Origin: Ianthella basta
Lineage: Eukaryota > Porifera > Demospongiae > Verongiida > Ianthellidae
Assembly (NCBI GenBank): GCA_964019415.1
Contig: OZ025879.1
Span: 2,168,310 to 2,232,309 of the forward strand
Direction of reading: 5' to 3'
Length of the DNA: 64,000 nt
In this document: positions 30,321 to 42,685 of the stretch, piece after piece
Layout of the letters: every line of letters starts with the position of its first letter
Position numbering within the stretch: the stretch's first letter is position 1
Made by a program: the position numbers and the translations under genes
Notes under the pieces: model-generated
Told to the model about the DNA's origin: nothing
The model's input: the letters and a program-made list of their open reading frames with translations, nothing else
Database searches by the model: none

Positions 30321-31540
30321 AGACCTATTCCATGTGCATGGCACTGAATAGGTAATGAAGTAACCTAAAATAGTTTTGGCACTGACTGTTGCATTTCAGT
30401 AGCTACCGCCTTTTTGTTGTGCAAACTCTTCTACATATAGTGTGTGGTGGTGTTAATTAAGCATTCATTTTTGATAATGATGTCCTTTGCATTGTGCAAT
30501 GTACATAAGCGTACTAGTGCGAGATGTGTCATGAAGTCAGTATAATGTTATTAACATATATGTGGAGGCACACACAAGCATGTGTGAGTGAATGAGTGGT
30601 ATTATATGCGCCTATAGAACATGAATAGACTGAGGTCTAGAGGAGGCATGTGTGCATGCAGAAATTAGTGTCAAAATTAATAGGTATACATAATCCAAAA
30701 TATTATTATACAATAGCTCGCTTCCACCATTTCCCTGCACACTTTTTCTACTTTTAGCAGTCTGTAACTTGACTTAAATTGACTACCTGCACATCTTGTA
30801 CATATCATCAATGTAGATATCCTTGTATATATGTACTGTTTGTTGTGCATGCATGGCATGTTTTTGCTTTTGTGTGTGTACTATTGTATCTTTCCTTGTG
30901 TGGTCCATGGATCAATATGTGGGGCCTGGCTGCTGATTGCAATTGCACCATAGAACAACCAGTCCTATGATTGCACAACAGCAGAAGGAAGTAAGATACT
31001 TATTGGCATCACTGTCCCATCAGTGGGCCACCAGAGACTACAGCATAGACAGAAGTCTGATGAGTTAGATAAGTAGTTGTGAACGGCTAATTGAGAAGGG
31101 TAGATGATTATAATTAGCTACATCTTAATAGTACTTCCTGTTGATATTCATTGCTTTCTCTGAGGTCATGGAGGTGGGTGGGGCAGTGAGTTGGTGTTGT
31201 TTACTTAAACTAAAGGAATTCATTGGAACAGGATTGTTTAGACAAGACAACATCAACACTGGAATGAGATTCATGAGGATTTATAAAAATTCATAGTTTA
31301 CTCAGGGGTGATAAATGGTGCAGCAGTCAGTTTGACCAGGGGTGGGAGGGGCAATGGGAGGGGCAGTGGGAGGTAGCCAGCCATTCTCTCAGGAGTTCTG
31401 GAACCTGTAGATGTGTTGTAGAAAGATAGAAAGGGGAATGGTGGGGCTGAGAGATCCATGCTTGTTAGATTTGCTAATATCTATCTAGTTTGTCCTTGAC
31501 CCTTCCAGAGCACCACTGCTGGTAAAAGTGTCTCATGATA

Positions 31541-31713
31541 CAGTGAAACCTGTCTACAGTAAGATGGTAAGCATCCACCTCTCTAAAACAGCCAGCCTCC
31601 CTGGTTGCAAATGGCACTAATGTAGCACTCAAATATTGCAGTCTACCTCTATTGCAGCCACCTCTCTTTAAAGGCCAACTACATCTGACCCACAGGTGGC
31701 TGTCTTAGAGTTA
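31541..31713 (+). mobile_element. Pogo-like MITE, family A, 3'-degraded copy
   Basis: Begins TA|CAGTGAAACCTGTCTA and contains the family landmarks ccagcctccctgg, tagcactcaaatattgcagtc and acaggtggctgtcttaga. The right terminal repeat is lost after about 31,713. Confidence 0.7.
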
Positions 31714-32336
31714 GCAACCAAGCCCTGCTAACAGAGTTGGTGCCCTTCTCAACTAAGGCAAGGCCTGTAATGGGCCAGGTACTGGAACTAGGCTCCCCTT
31801 GCCTGATTCATGCTTCTCCATGGCACCACTATTTCGACAGGTGTCAGTGCTCTCATCCAACAAGTTGCATACACACTCATGTACACATACGTACAGCAGT
31901 GCGTGTGGGTAGCAATATGTGTATGCTGTGTACTGTATGTACAGTGTAGCATCACAATGGGTGTGTTTGTGCATGTGGGTGTATATGTGCATGTACACAT
32001 GTGTCAGCAGTTGAACCCACAGTCTCAAGCATTATTGCCAGTTCTGTCAACTAGTGCAAATACTATTGAATCACTTCTGTCAACCAGTGTTGACAAGGCC
32101 CCAGCAACAAACACACCCTAAAAAGGCGACTGGTGTATAGGCATATTTGCACATACAGAATTTGTGTGATGAAAGCAATTGCCTGTTTAGAGCTTGCAAA
32201 AGCAGCAAGCCACAGAAACCTACTGTATTGGGTGAACAAATACAACTCCTTCCCTTAGACCTAATTAGGCAAACAGGCATTGTAAGAGGCTATCTACATA
32301 ATTAAGTATACACAAGCTGTTAACCATTGCCCAACC

Positions 32337-32629
32337 CCCATCCAGCCTCCCTGGCCCCAAATGGCACAAACAGACATAGCACTAAACCATTGCAGTCTAT
32401 CTCTGTAAAGCAGCCACCTCTCTAAAATAGGCAGCAGTCTTGCATAACCAGACCACCATTTAGTCGAAGCAAAATGATGGTCAGGATACACAAGATTAAA
32501 CAGCCAGCCTCCTTGGCCACAAATAACGCTAAGCATTGCACCCTGCCCCTGTATGCAGTCACCTCTGTACAAAGGTCAATTGTAAGTGGCCACAGGTGGC
32601 ACATCTTAGACAGGTTCCAGTTACAGTAA
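32337..32629 (+). mobile_element. Pogo-like MITE, family A, composite or rearranged copy
   Basis: Two successive partial copies (32,340-32,435 and 32,505-32,629) of the family body. The second ends with acaggtggcacatcttagac and aggttcc, close to a normal right end. No intact left terminus is seen. Confidence 0.6.
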
Positions 32630-32757
32630 TGGACTAAAACAAATGATTGTGGTTCAGAGCGAACCCAACGAGAGGTGTGTGTGCATGTGTGTGTGCATGT
32701 GTGTGTGTGTGTGTGTGTGTGTGTGATGGTATTCAAGTGTTTTAGATCACAATGTAC

Positions 32758-35700
32758 TTACAGTATTTCGCAGCTCCCTCTGACCTCCCCCAGTTGTTTG
32801 CAGCGGGTGATGTTGTGAGCAATGTCGTTTGATCTCAGGCTAAAGAGGGGAAGGAGAGGAGTAGAAGCAGATAGAGAGGTAGAGAGAGGAAAGGGTTGCA
32901 AAGAGAAAGGAAGGTAGGATGGAGGCAGAGGAGGAAGGGGGGAGGTACACGTGTCCACAAAGAAACACAAGTAGGGCATTAGATGTCATTCCAACGTCAC
33001 AGTAAGTGAATAGAAGTTTGCACACGTGCACACCCCCACCCCCCACTTACAGAGTGCGACGATGAGGCATGCACCTGTCCGGTTATCAAATCTTCCCCCA
33101 CATACATGTAACACGTTTACCGCTCATCGAGCCGCCAGATGGTGGTCATTGGGCTAGGCGGAGGCTGTCACTAGGGTGCATGGTGGATTTACACCTCTAC
33201 ACAATACTACATCAACACCTGTTCGCATATGTACACTCGGTAGCGGCAGGTATGGCTGAAGCGTCCTGTATATTCACAATTGATGACCGTGAAACTGTCT
33301 AAGACAGCCACCTTTGGGCCAGTTCTAACTGAACTTTATAGCGAGGTGGCTGCCCTACAGAGGTAGATTGCAATGCTTTAGTGCTATTTGGGGCCAGGGA
33401 AGATTGTTGTTTAGAAATGTGGCTGCCTAACACAGTGACGATCTTAGTGACAGGTTCCACTGTACTTCCTGTTTAACATATGCATCAGTGCTCAAGAGAA
33501 GCTCACATAATCATGGTTGCATGTGCACATGGTGAGATTCCCCTCTCAAACACAAAGGTACGGGAGACTGACTCCCACCATGTTCACTCTAGCCACAATG
33601 TGTCTCTCTTTACTCACATTGATAGGAGAGTGAGGACCTGTATAAGTAGTACACACTACCTGCTCCTCTATCTCTGTTCCCCATGCTTACTAAAGCTGCT
33701 ATCAATATACTGCATACATATAGTCTCACGTAGCCAGACTGCCATTTTTCTCCCACTCCGTCCTCCTGAGCAAAATGGCGGGCTGGCTACACGAGACCAG
33801 CATATGTACGTATGCTCCAGCAGTCCAATGGGAACACAGGGAAACTTTAGGGAAAGGTTCAATTAATCTGATGAGCAGGTGCCCCTCAATAGCACACATC
33901 ATCGTCATACAACCATGCAATACCCTGTAGTAGGGCACTCTTTTCATTTGAAAGGGCCAACTTAGGGTGTCTTTTACAAGGAGTTTCCATCATAAAAGAA
34001 GTGTTCTGTCCTTTACAAGAAAGTTCCACTGTGAACTAGAGGGGGTGCTGGGGTTCCTATACGTACATTGCGGATACTACTACCACGTAATTCCGCTGAC
34101 ACAACACAACTTGTGGCTCACTCAAGAAGCTGTAGATCTGTGTCCATGAGGAAGTCTTTGATGACCTGAAAGGAGTCTGCACTGATGTTGTTGGAGCACA
34201 GTCGCAAGACACGGATGTTGGTGGGATTCTTCAGTAGCAAGCCAAAGAGAACCTCTAAACTCCTCCATCCTAGTCCATTGTGTGGCAAACTGAAAGAGAA
34301 AGGAGGAGGAGGAGGAGGAGGAGATGAATGCACCGGAAATAGACCAGTGCTGCAGCCACAATGGTGGGTGAATGCAGAAAGCTTGCAGTAGATGTTTCCC
34401 CCTTGTAAAACCATCCCCTTCCCCTCAAACTTTAAACACGACACGACACATGCCCATATGTAGTAATGTACATGCTGGTATGCACCTCTTATGTAATGTA
34501 TATGCTAGGACACTGACAATGCACAGGTAAGTGGAGATAGGTGCAGGAAGCAGTGGCATGTATATGGGGTATACACCTGCACCTGGTAACATATACGACG
34601 CAGTCCACTCCACGCCTACATATGCCAACCACGCTAACCGCATGTACCTTCAACACACGAACAAGAGCAGTGGCATGTATGCAGTACAGGTTCCGTCATA
34701 GTGTGATCATAAGAACACAGATTTTGGTGAATGCCAACCACCCCCAAGTGTAGTTAAGTAAGCCAGATGTACCTGGCAGAAACTTCATCACCCAGAGAGC
34801 AAGTGATCCCCACTACGTATATAATTTCACTGAAATCAAACATCAACCACAATGTGTGCACGTGTGGTGTGCTGTTAGCACAGCCACACATGACAAGAAG
34901 TTGAGCTAAAAAATAAATACATCACCAATTGATGGGGGTACGATGTGAACCATTAATGTACAAATCACATCCAAACATTCAGTGTTACCTGAGCTCCTTG
35001 ATGGATGAATTATTCTTGAGACCATTACAAAGTGCTTCCATCATGTTCGCCTGGCACAACTGGCTATCGGCAACTCTACAAAGCAGATCAGAAGAATATA
35101 CAAATGGTGCTTGAAGTTAGGGCACACAAGGACATGCATGATCGAAAGGATTGGATACAGGTACACACAAATTGGTGCATACACGTCCTGTTCTCTTTGC
35201 ATACCCAAGTGCTGTAAGGTCACATTCTGGTGTGGCAATGAATTGGCTCAGTTCCTTTAATTCTCTAAGGCTGAGCTTTTGGTACAAGCTGGGTGTGTCG
35301 TCAACATCTAACTGCTGCACTTCCGCATCTGTGAAAGGCATACATGTACCGTACAATGTGTATCATCCGCTGGTTAGTACTCAACTTCAATGCTATATTG
35401 CTGTCATGCATACAGCCACATGTATGCACTCCACATTCACCATAGAGTGCAACAAATTTATCTCTATATCAATCATTATATGTAGATGTATATACCTCTC
35501 TTGCTGGTGATGTCTGAATCACTGCGTGTTCTTCTGGTGCTAGCCTTGTTCTTAAACACCTGACTTTGGACTGTGCCTGTCCGATTATGACTGCCGTTGG
35601 TTTTGCAGTTCACCATTGGAGTTGCAGGGTCTGCTGGCCTAGTTCGCCCCGAATTCTGTCGAAGGGCTTTGTATGGACTAGGTGGGTCCAATAATTCAAA

Positions 35701-36632
35701 GGGCGAATGTCCTTCGTCACAGATCGGGGAACTGGAGTCATCTGACCCATTGCAGAAACAGGCACTGTCTAAACTTCGTTGAGGTCTCAGTCGGTGGCTG
35801 TGGAGATGCTTCTGTGGTAGGCACGTTGGACACGAGCAAGCTTCTGGCGCAGGTGGTCGGGGAGGGATTTGCCGCTCAGCGTGTGGCCAGGGCTGGGACG
35901 GCCTTGAGGGACACTTCTGCATACAGATGCAGCGTCCAGGAGGAGGTTTCAGTACACGTGATGCTGGTAGGTGCACTCCTGGTGAATGTTGGGGTAGAAG
36001 TGGAGCCGACTGAGAGGCCTGCAACATGTCCATCTGATGTACAGTAGGGTGGCAGTGATGGCTTTTACGTGCAGAGCTTCTAGAGGTGGATGAGTGACTG
36101 GTGCGGTATAAGGGGATGCTGTGGCTGTCTGGTCCCAGCTGCACAGGCACATGTGTATAGCCATCACACACTCCTACTACCTGCTCCTTGAAACCATTCT
36201 TCAGAGCTGCACAGGATGCAGGGTCTACTGAAGCAAAAGAGGTATGTTAACATGGATCAGTCCGGTGTCAATGCGTGTTCAGCAGTTGCAGAACAGATTA
36301 CCTCTTGTTAGTCCAAGTTCTTCTAGATCGTTCACAACAAAGTGGATTCTACGCTTGTAAGACTCCAACTCTGCCAGTGCTTCGTAGTATAGGTTAGCAT
36401 AGTAGTCGCGCCTAGCCGCAACTTCTTCCAGCTTCTGTCGGAGTTTCGAATTTTCACAGGACAACTTTCGCAGCTTGCCTGCGCAGTCCTGACAGCCTCC
36501 TACTACATTGGAAGGGAACACAATAGTGCCTTTCAAATCAAAGGCTAAAGTAATTGCCTTCCTCCCCTAGCAGCCCTTTGGCTTACTTTTCCCAGCCGAA
36601 GCGCTTTTGGGAGCAGCTCCTTCCATCTGCAT
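32758..36632 (-). CDS. Coiled-coil and leucine-rich-repeat protein (8 exons)
   Basis: Exons on the minus strand: 36632-36587, 36502-36302, 36227-35496, 35328-35205, 35075-34989, 34829-34773, 34289-34122, 32839-32758. Phases close, giving 498 residues. Residues about 18-80 look like a coiled coil (CAGKLRKLSCENSKLRQKLE, then YYEALAELESYKRR). Residues 83-326 are Ser/Pro/His/Cys-rich and probably disordered. Residues about 330-480 carry RI-type LRRs, with LRR-like segments ITCSLGDEVSA, LPHNGLGWRSLEVLF, IRVLRLCSNNISADSF and LQLLDLRSNDIA, then a short Cys-containing tail. The exon 2 acceptor is a tagtag pair that can add or drop one residue. A second in-frame ATG lies at 36626. I cannot assign an ortholog; the LRR pattern resembles ribonuclease-inhibitor/NLR-type repeats, but no NACHT is present. 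Confidence 0.85.
33284..33462 (-). mobile_element. Pogo-like MITE, family A, inverted copy
   Basis: In LRR gene intron 7, opposite in orientation to the other copies. The right end is gtgacaggttccactg followed by TA. The left end (ccgtgaaactgtctaagaca) is slightly mutated. The body carries gaggtggctgccctacagag, the complement of the family landmark. Confidence 0.75.
33722..33799. repeat. Foldback element (gtagccag...ctggctac)
   Basis: Inverted ends agtctcacgtagccag and ctggctacacgagact-like flank a centre of about 45 bp containing atttttctcccactcc and aaaatggcgg. Half-copies appear near 37,566-37,592. Probably a small MITE family. Confidence 0.7.
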
Positions 36633-37065
36633 GCAGCCTACGGTCCAGTCACGATTCACAACCTGCAGAGTGCACCATACGGGAGTAGTTTACAAACCAT
36701 TGCTGACAAACACTCGTAAGCCGTACAAATGGCAAGCGCATACCGACTTACAATACAACAGTTCACTCGTGTATTCTCCGAAACCAGAAAGAGTTAAATA
36801 CCTCCTGCTTAGAACAGAGGGTACTACACAAACTGCACGGCGCTATCTCCCACAAATCGCGCCATCAACTGAGCTGTTGAGGAAATACAAACGAGGATCG
36901 TTTTCGCATATCGTCACACCACACAGCAGCTCTAACCAATATTCATAGCTTACTGATATTCATACCAATACAATGGGTCCCAGATCCACACGGATTCTAT
37001 GATGTGGGAGTGGGACTACAACGCAACCCAGGCGAGCTGAAAACTCTGGGAGCTGAAGACAGACT
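36633..37065. promoter_or_regulatory. Probable bidirectional promoter, LRR / MRPS33
   Basis: 433 bp between the divergent start codons. It must hold both 5' UTRs and probably both promoters. No TATA box or repeat element is evident. Assignment is by geometry. Confidence 0.55.
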
Positions 37066-38735
37066 ATGGACCATGCTCGGAGAATGGCTCGCCTGAGTGC
37101 CAGAATATTTGGAAATGTCGTCAGGAAGACCACCAAGCAGTGAGCTGTGCTGAATGAAAGCAAGTATTGGTCTTAAGCACAAGTGAATGAAGTCTTGGCG
37201 CTGTGCCAACATCATTAGCTACCCTCTGCGGAAAGCAGAGTGCAGATCTAGTGCGCATTGTGTCTTGAAGGAAACACCCTCCAGTGTGAAACATGGATGA
37301 GTCGTGTTCACAGCCGTAGTGCTGTGCCGTGGTCCTGGATGACAGCTCCATGTGCATGCCACTTCCGCAACACTCGCTTGTAGATAAATGCAATAGCTAT
37401 GTACATATGTCCTCACAACATGTCCAATGGGAAGAGTTAGTAATACCTTTTACCTGGTTGTGATACAAAACAACACACTGTAAAAATATCAGATAAAAAG
37501 GGTACCCTTAGCTACACCTGTGGTCACATGTAGCTGCCTACCATTTATTGTGAGGCAGAGACACAGCAAAATGGCGACCTGGCTGTGCGAGGCTACCGTG
37601 TAAGCTCTATTTTTTGCGGAAATGATAATTTCACAAATCTCCTTTTGGAAGGGTAATTCGTGTTTTTATTTTCATGGCTGGTCCCCTGGTTATTTGCATT
37701 GGCAACATATGCGGTGTATTTACACACTGGACGTGTAAGGCACGAAATTTTCACAAGAATGTATTTGTGCAAATGCAGACTGCCTTGCAAAATTTGTAAA
37801 AAAAAATTAAGTCCTGCAAAAATTAGAGCTTACACGGTAATCCTCAACACATTGGCTACATATCCAGTTGCCATTTCAGTGAAAGTGGCTCATACATTGT
37901 ACCACATGTCCGTACATATTATTTTATATGGCATTGTAGGCTAGGGTTAGTGTGTTGTTTTATATTATTTCGCTTAGCTGAGCTGGTACTGTAAGTAGTA
38001 TGTATGCATGTAGTGCCAGCATATCCTTAATTAATGTGTCTGCTGAGTTCTGACTTGAAGTGAGGTTTTGTTAGTGTACAGCGACCCTGAATAGACTTTG
38101 CAGTGGGACGTGTAGTGTTGTGCAGTGAAATATGTAGTGCTGTAAGGAGTGGTTGTTGTGGGAGGTGCTGTTCTCATGGTTCATACAGATCGCACGTGCG
38201 AACTATGATATTGTGCATAGCAGCCGCATACTTTGAATTCAGCTTAAGTAATATTATCTGGATGAGAGGTCACAGGAGAGACACGTACATAGTTAAGTAT
38301 ACGCATGTGCTCCCTGTAACATGGTACAATAATTGGCGTTACTGTGACTGAGGATTGTAGTCACTTGAATAGGATTTCAGAGCGGATGGTTGTCTCACTG
38401 GTGGTTTGCAGATGCTGTGCACAGGCACATGCGCTAGATGGTATATCGGTGTACCATGTCAGGGATGGTTTGTGTCTTGTCAAGGCATGCCTCTGTACAG
38501 GGGAGGCAGTGGAGCTAGTGATTTAAGCAAAGCTGCATTTGATCCCATTTAGTTATACTGAAACCTCTAATGAATGCTAGACTCTGAAATGTGTGAACTC
38601 TTCCAACAATTTCGTTTATTTATTTGTACCGAACGCACTCTCTATGTAATGTAACAAGCTTGAGATCCTTCAGAGGAACATTGTACCTTTTTGGATTCAT
38701 TACTCCCATGTTTGTGCACGTTTGTGCATGCATGC

Positions 38736-38782
<47 letters not shown>

Positions 38783-41700
38783 TATGTGTCAAGACAATTG
38801 ACCACTTCATGTTGATTGACTACAGTATGCTCAGAAGTTGATGAGCCATAAATGCTGCCACTGCTGCCATAAATAGGACTGCAATGTTGTTGCAAGAATA
38901 TGCCCTCTTTGCTCTCTATTACGAAGTTAATTGATCGTGAGATTGAGTTGAGTGAAGTATCTATTAGGGATATTTTAAGATCTATGCTAATTCTGTGTTG
39001 TGGGATGGTCAATTTGTTGCAGCCTCGTATCAGTTCATTCTGATCTTTGATGGTGTGCTAGTAATTGTCCACAAACACAGCATAAGCAGACATCATCTCA
39101 TCTCATATGTAGCTCTGTCAGTTCTGACAAGAAAGAAGCAACATCTCTCATCATGTTCACTGCAATGTGTGCACACCGATTGGTTGGCTTGGCATTGCAC
39201 ACTCTTGTTCCAATCGAGGGTTTGTGTGTAGCTGCAGCCGACCCTTTTCCTGTGTGGAGCGGTAGGAGGGTGACCAGCCCTGGCATGTGCTGTGTGGCTG
39301 TAATGAGATGGCTGGTAGTTAGTGCCAATTTGTAGTGCGACACTATGTCGATGAGTGAAGTAGCTAGATTTATTGGTGGTCACGCAGCCGTTGGTCAGGA
39401 TGTGATGCCATTGCTCAAGCAGTATGGGGGTTGTGTGTGTTTTGGATACGCCACCACATTGTGAATGAAAGGACAGATATGGTGGTGGGTTTGTTTTAAC
39501 ATGCGTGGGCAGAGGTGAGTTCAATAATGCAGATGGCTGTTGGGGTGGTCACCTTACCCATATTAGTCTAATACGTATATCCTATAGACGTGTAGGCACC
39601 CTTTACAAGGCTATCAAAAGGGAATTCTAAGTTTTGAATCAGTTTTGGGTCTGCCCTGTTGATTGGGCAGACAATCAGTGCTAGTGAAGGTGCTTGCGTC
39701 TTTACAATTCAGTTCTGAATTTACGTACATACATACGTATGACTGGTTTGGTCATCGGACAATACAGTTTATAGCCTTCATTTCGTATTGTCAGCTCTGA
39801 AATAGACAAAGTCTCAGATATTTGGCTATCTTCTCAGAGGGATTCACCCGTTGCTACCCCGTATACTCACAACTTGTTATTGTTGTTGTTGTTGTTGTGG
39901 TTATCTAGTTACTTGTTGTGTTGTTGTGTGTGCAGGGACCACAAAGTGGTGCGAATGTTTGCCAAGCGTCCCTTCCAGTACAACCTCCCTCGATACTATC
40001 CTCCCATTCAAGAAATGGACTCTTTGGTGAAGAGGCTGAGACACAAGGGACTCTACAGAGATGAACATCTGGACTTCAATGAGATGATGGCAGAACAGAG
40101 GACGGCTAGAGGGAAAGGAAAACCAAGGAAAGGTGATTTTGTACTTTACAGATCCTTCTGTTTGATGAGTGAGAGGAAGAAGGAGAGAGAGGGAGAGGGA
40201 GAGAGGGAGAGGGAGAGAGGGAGAGGGAAGGTCCACCCAGATGTGGTTTGGAGGTGGTATGTAACCAGGTACGTAGGCTAGAGTGCTATTTCTATACGTA
40301 AGTTGGAGGTGTTACCTACAGTAAGGTAGCCTGGAGGTGATGTACAGTATATGAATGTAAGAGGTGATGTCTTGTCTATGTGTTTGATGTATAACAGGTG
40401 ATGTTTGTATTGTTGGAAGTGATGTCTGTGAATGTGGGAGGTGATGTGTGCGTAGGTTGGAGGTGATGTTTGTGTCTGTAGGAGGTGATGTTCGCGTTAT
40501 TCGGAGGTGATGTAGGAGGTGATGTGTGGAGGTTGGAGGTGATGTTTGTGTCTGTGATGTCTGCATTATTTAGAGGTGATGTAGGAGGTAATGTGTGCGT
40601 AGTTTGGAGGTGATGTTCACTGTTATTTTGAGGTGGTGTCTGTGAATGAAGGAGGTGATTTGCGTGTAGGTGGGATCTGTGATGTAATGAGACCAGATGT
40701 TGTCGGTCACACACTGGCAGTCCCTGGAATGGGCTCCTATAGGGCGCACACGACTGTGGCATGCACCCTTTAGAATCACTGTGTGCATGCATCATTCCAC
40801 GTTACCCATGGTTGTGTCATTCCATGCATGCACTGAGCACCCCTGACTGAGTATACGCATAAACATCCCCTCAAATATGGATTGGGAGTCTTGCTTATCT
40901 GCGTTCTTATCATCTTAATTGGGTTATTGCCAGCCTCCTCTCAGCATGGGTCTCCCATACCTAGGTCAGGCTTTGTCTCCTTCATTGTAAGAGGTGCCTT
41001 AGGGATGTGACTGCTGATAACATTCCACTCACTCACCCATGTCCAGAAGGCTGTCCATGGCATTTCTTACAGGTTGCCTCCTCCTCCTTCTCTTCCTCCT
41101 CCACTTTGTTAGAGGTTGGTTAGTTTGAGTAGGAGTAAAGCAGGTCAGGTCGTCCTCCTCCTTGTGTGCAGACTAGTTTGAGGACAAAGAGACTGAGTGA
41201 TTATGCAGGGTGTGCCATTCCTGATGGGCAATCCTCCTCCTTTTGGGATAGGAAGGAAGATCCCACCTTCCCATGTTGGAATTCTTGCCTCCCCTCCCAC
41301 CCTTTGTGGCACTGATCTGTGTGCCGTGTGGGCAGGCTGCAGTACATAAGTTACTGAACATTTGCTTCATTCCAGTGAACCACCACTGTCATGCAAGAAT
41401 TCAAAGGATGTGCATTTTCATAGTTGTCTTATGGGTACTGTGTGTATGTACGTATGGCTTGAAATGGCTCACATTTACATACTGTACATGGACAGTGGTC
41501 ACTGGCAGAGGTCCTCATGTAGCATCCCTAGCTGTACTCCTGCTCTGAAAGCAGTTGACACATCATTCAACCTGGTGTTTTGTAATTAAAGCTTAACACG
41601 TATGTGTGGTCACAATACAATGGAACTGTCTAAGATGGTCACTGTGTTAGGCAGCCACCTCTAGACAGCTGCACCTCACTGGCTCCAAATGCCACTAAAG

Positions 41701-42413
41701 CATATTGCAATCTACCTCTGTAGAGCAGCCACCTCTCTATAAAGGTCAGCTAGAACAGCCCACAGGTGGCTGTCTTGGACAGTTTTCACTGTAACACAAG
41801 CATTTTGTACAGTCATACGGACGTATGTCTGAGTGTTACAGGCTGCATGCGTGGCATACAACACTAACTGTACTTGCTAGATTAAAGGATAATTGCTGCG
41901 TAGAAATAGCTGAGAATGAGAGGATCATAAGCGTAAACACAGCAGATTCCTGGCAGACAGCTGGGTTCGATTCCTGGCGGCGCCACTTTCTTTGCAGCCC
42001 AAAGTCGTTTCAAAGGTCTACGGACAGTAACGACACCGATCGTGACTTGTTTCGACAGGTTGCTTTAAGGTCTTTGGACCATAGCTCTTCCATCGGCTTT
42101 TGTCTTCAGATGTAGCTTCTTCCATCGGGCCCTGCTGTGTTTACGCTCATGATACTAACTGTACTTACTGTACACAAGCAATGTGTTGGGCATGCAGTTT
42201 GTGCACGTGTATGTGTATACCTACAATGGTATGTGCCACCGGCTATTGTGTGTCATGTATATGTACAGTAGAACTTGCTGTACTTGTGAAGCAACGATCA
42301 GTGACTTTCTGATCGATGTGTGGCAATATCGTGTTTGTCATCATCTGCTCACTGTATGTTATCTTCCACTGTTCACAGGAGAAGGCAAGAGACAGCAGAA
42401 GAAGAAGAAGTGA
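37066..42413 (+). CDS. MRPS33: Mitochondrial ribosomal protein mS33 (3 exons)
   Basis: Small-subunit mitoribosome protein. Exons: 37066-37139, 39936-40132, 42379-42413; 101 residues (human about 106). The N terminus MDHARRMARLSARIFGNVV aligns with the family's RMSRLSARLFGEV. The middle has DHKVVRMFAKRP and GLYRDEHLDF, and the C terminus RGKGKPRKGEGKRQQKKKK is the diagnostic basic tail. The joins are phase 2 and phase 1 and close exactly. An in-frame stop four codons upstream of the ATG supports the start. The last exon is only 35 nt. Intron 1 (2.8 kb) and intron 2 (2.2 kb) carry MITEs and tandem repeats. Confidence 0.95.
37594..37839. mobile_element. MITE with TACCGTGTAAGCTCTA termini
   Basis: 246 bp with terminal inverted repeats TACCGTGTAAGCTCTA and TAGAGCTTACACGGTA; the pairing continues imperfectly inward (tttttgcgg against cctgcaaaaa). 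AT-rich centre, no ORF. In MRPS33 intron 1. The outermost TA may be the target-site duplication. Confidence 0.85.
38738..38778. repeat. (GT)n microsatellite, MRPS33 intron 1
   Basis: About 20 GT units. Confidence 0.9.
40325..40680. repeat. Imperfect ggaggtgatgt repeats, MRPS33 intron 2
   Basis: About 15 dispersed copies of (g)gaggtgatgt spaced 15-40 bp apart, with linkers such as ttgtgtctgt and gtgcgtagtttgg. This is a decayed minisatellite. Confidence 0.8.
41618..41791 (+). mobile_element. Pogo-like MITE, family A, full-length copy
   Basis: TA|CAATGGAACTGTCTAAGA at the left and gacagttttcactg|TA at the right, 174 bp. It has the same body as copy 1 (ttaggcagccacctct, cacaggtggctgtctt). In MRPS33 intron 2. 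Confidence 0.8.
41893..41985 (+). repeat. tRNA-like segment, probable SINE
   Basis: The A-box-like tagctgagaatgagagg resembles TRGCNNAGYNGG, and the canonical B box GGTTCGATTCC is followed by tggcggcgcca. The anticodon arm is not convincing and the A-B distance is long. It is better read as a tRNA-derived SINE head or pseudogene than a working tRNA. Confidence 0.45.
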
Positions 42414-42685
42414 TGTATTTATGTAGTCCCTGAACAATGCTTGCACACTGATCACTGCAATCAGATACTTTTATGGCACAAGGACAAGACACCCAATGCA
42501 GCCTGGACATCATTACACCTTTAGTATATGCTGTGCATGCACAGTGTGTACAGAGTGTACATAATGGAGTGGCATACTGTTTCATACAGTACATTGATAT
42601 ATCAATCCACAAGTGCTCGCATTCAGCATACATGCACTCAGGTGTGTATGCATGTATGCAGCCGTTAAAGGCTAGGGCACCACGA
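42414..42685. other. Convergent spacer, MRPS33 / NUDT19
   Basis: Tail-to-tail 272-bp gap between the two stop codons. The 3' UTRs probably abut or overlap. No further feature is seen. Confidence 0.5.

Larger units (their letters stand above)
30321..32757. other. Convergent spacer, START / LRR genes
   Basis: Tail-to-tail intergenic DNA with both 3' UTRs. No coding gene is visible. It holds partial pogo-like MITE copies in its right half. The part from about 30,400 to 31,500 shows nothing I can name. Confidence 0.5.

Noticed and set aside
36607-36948. 113-codon plus-strand frame between the LRR gene and MRPS33
   Set aside because: It starts inside LRR exon 1 on the opposite strand, has no family similarity, and MRPS33 exon 1 further right is complete without it.
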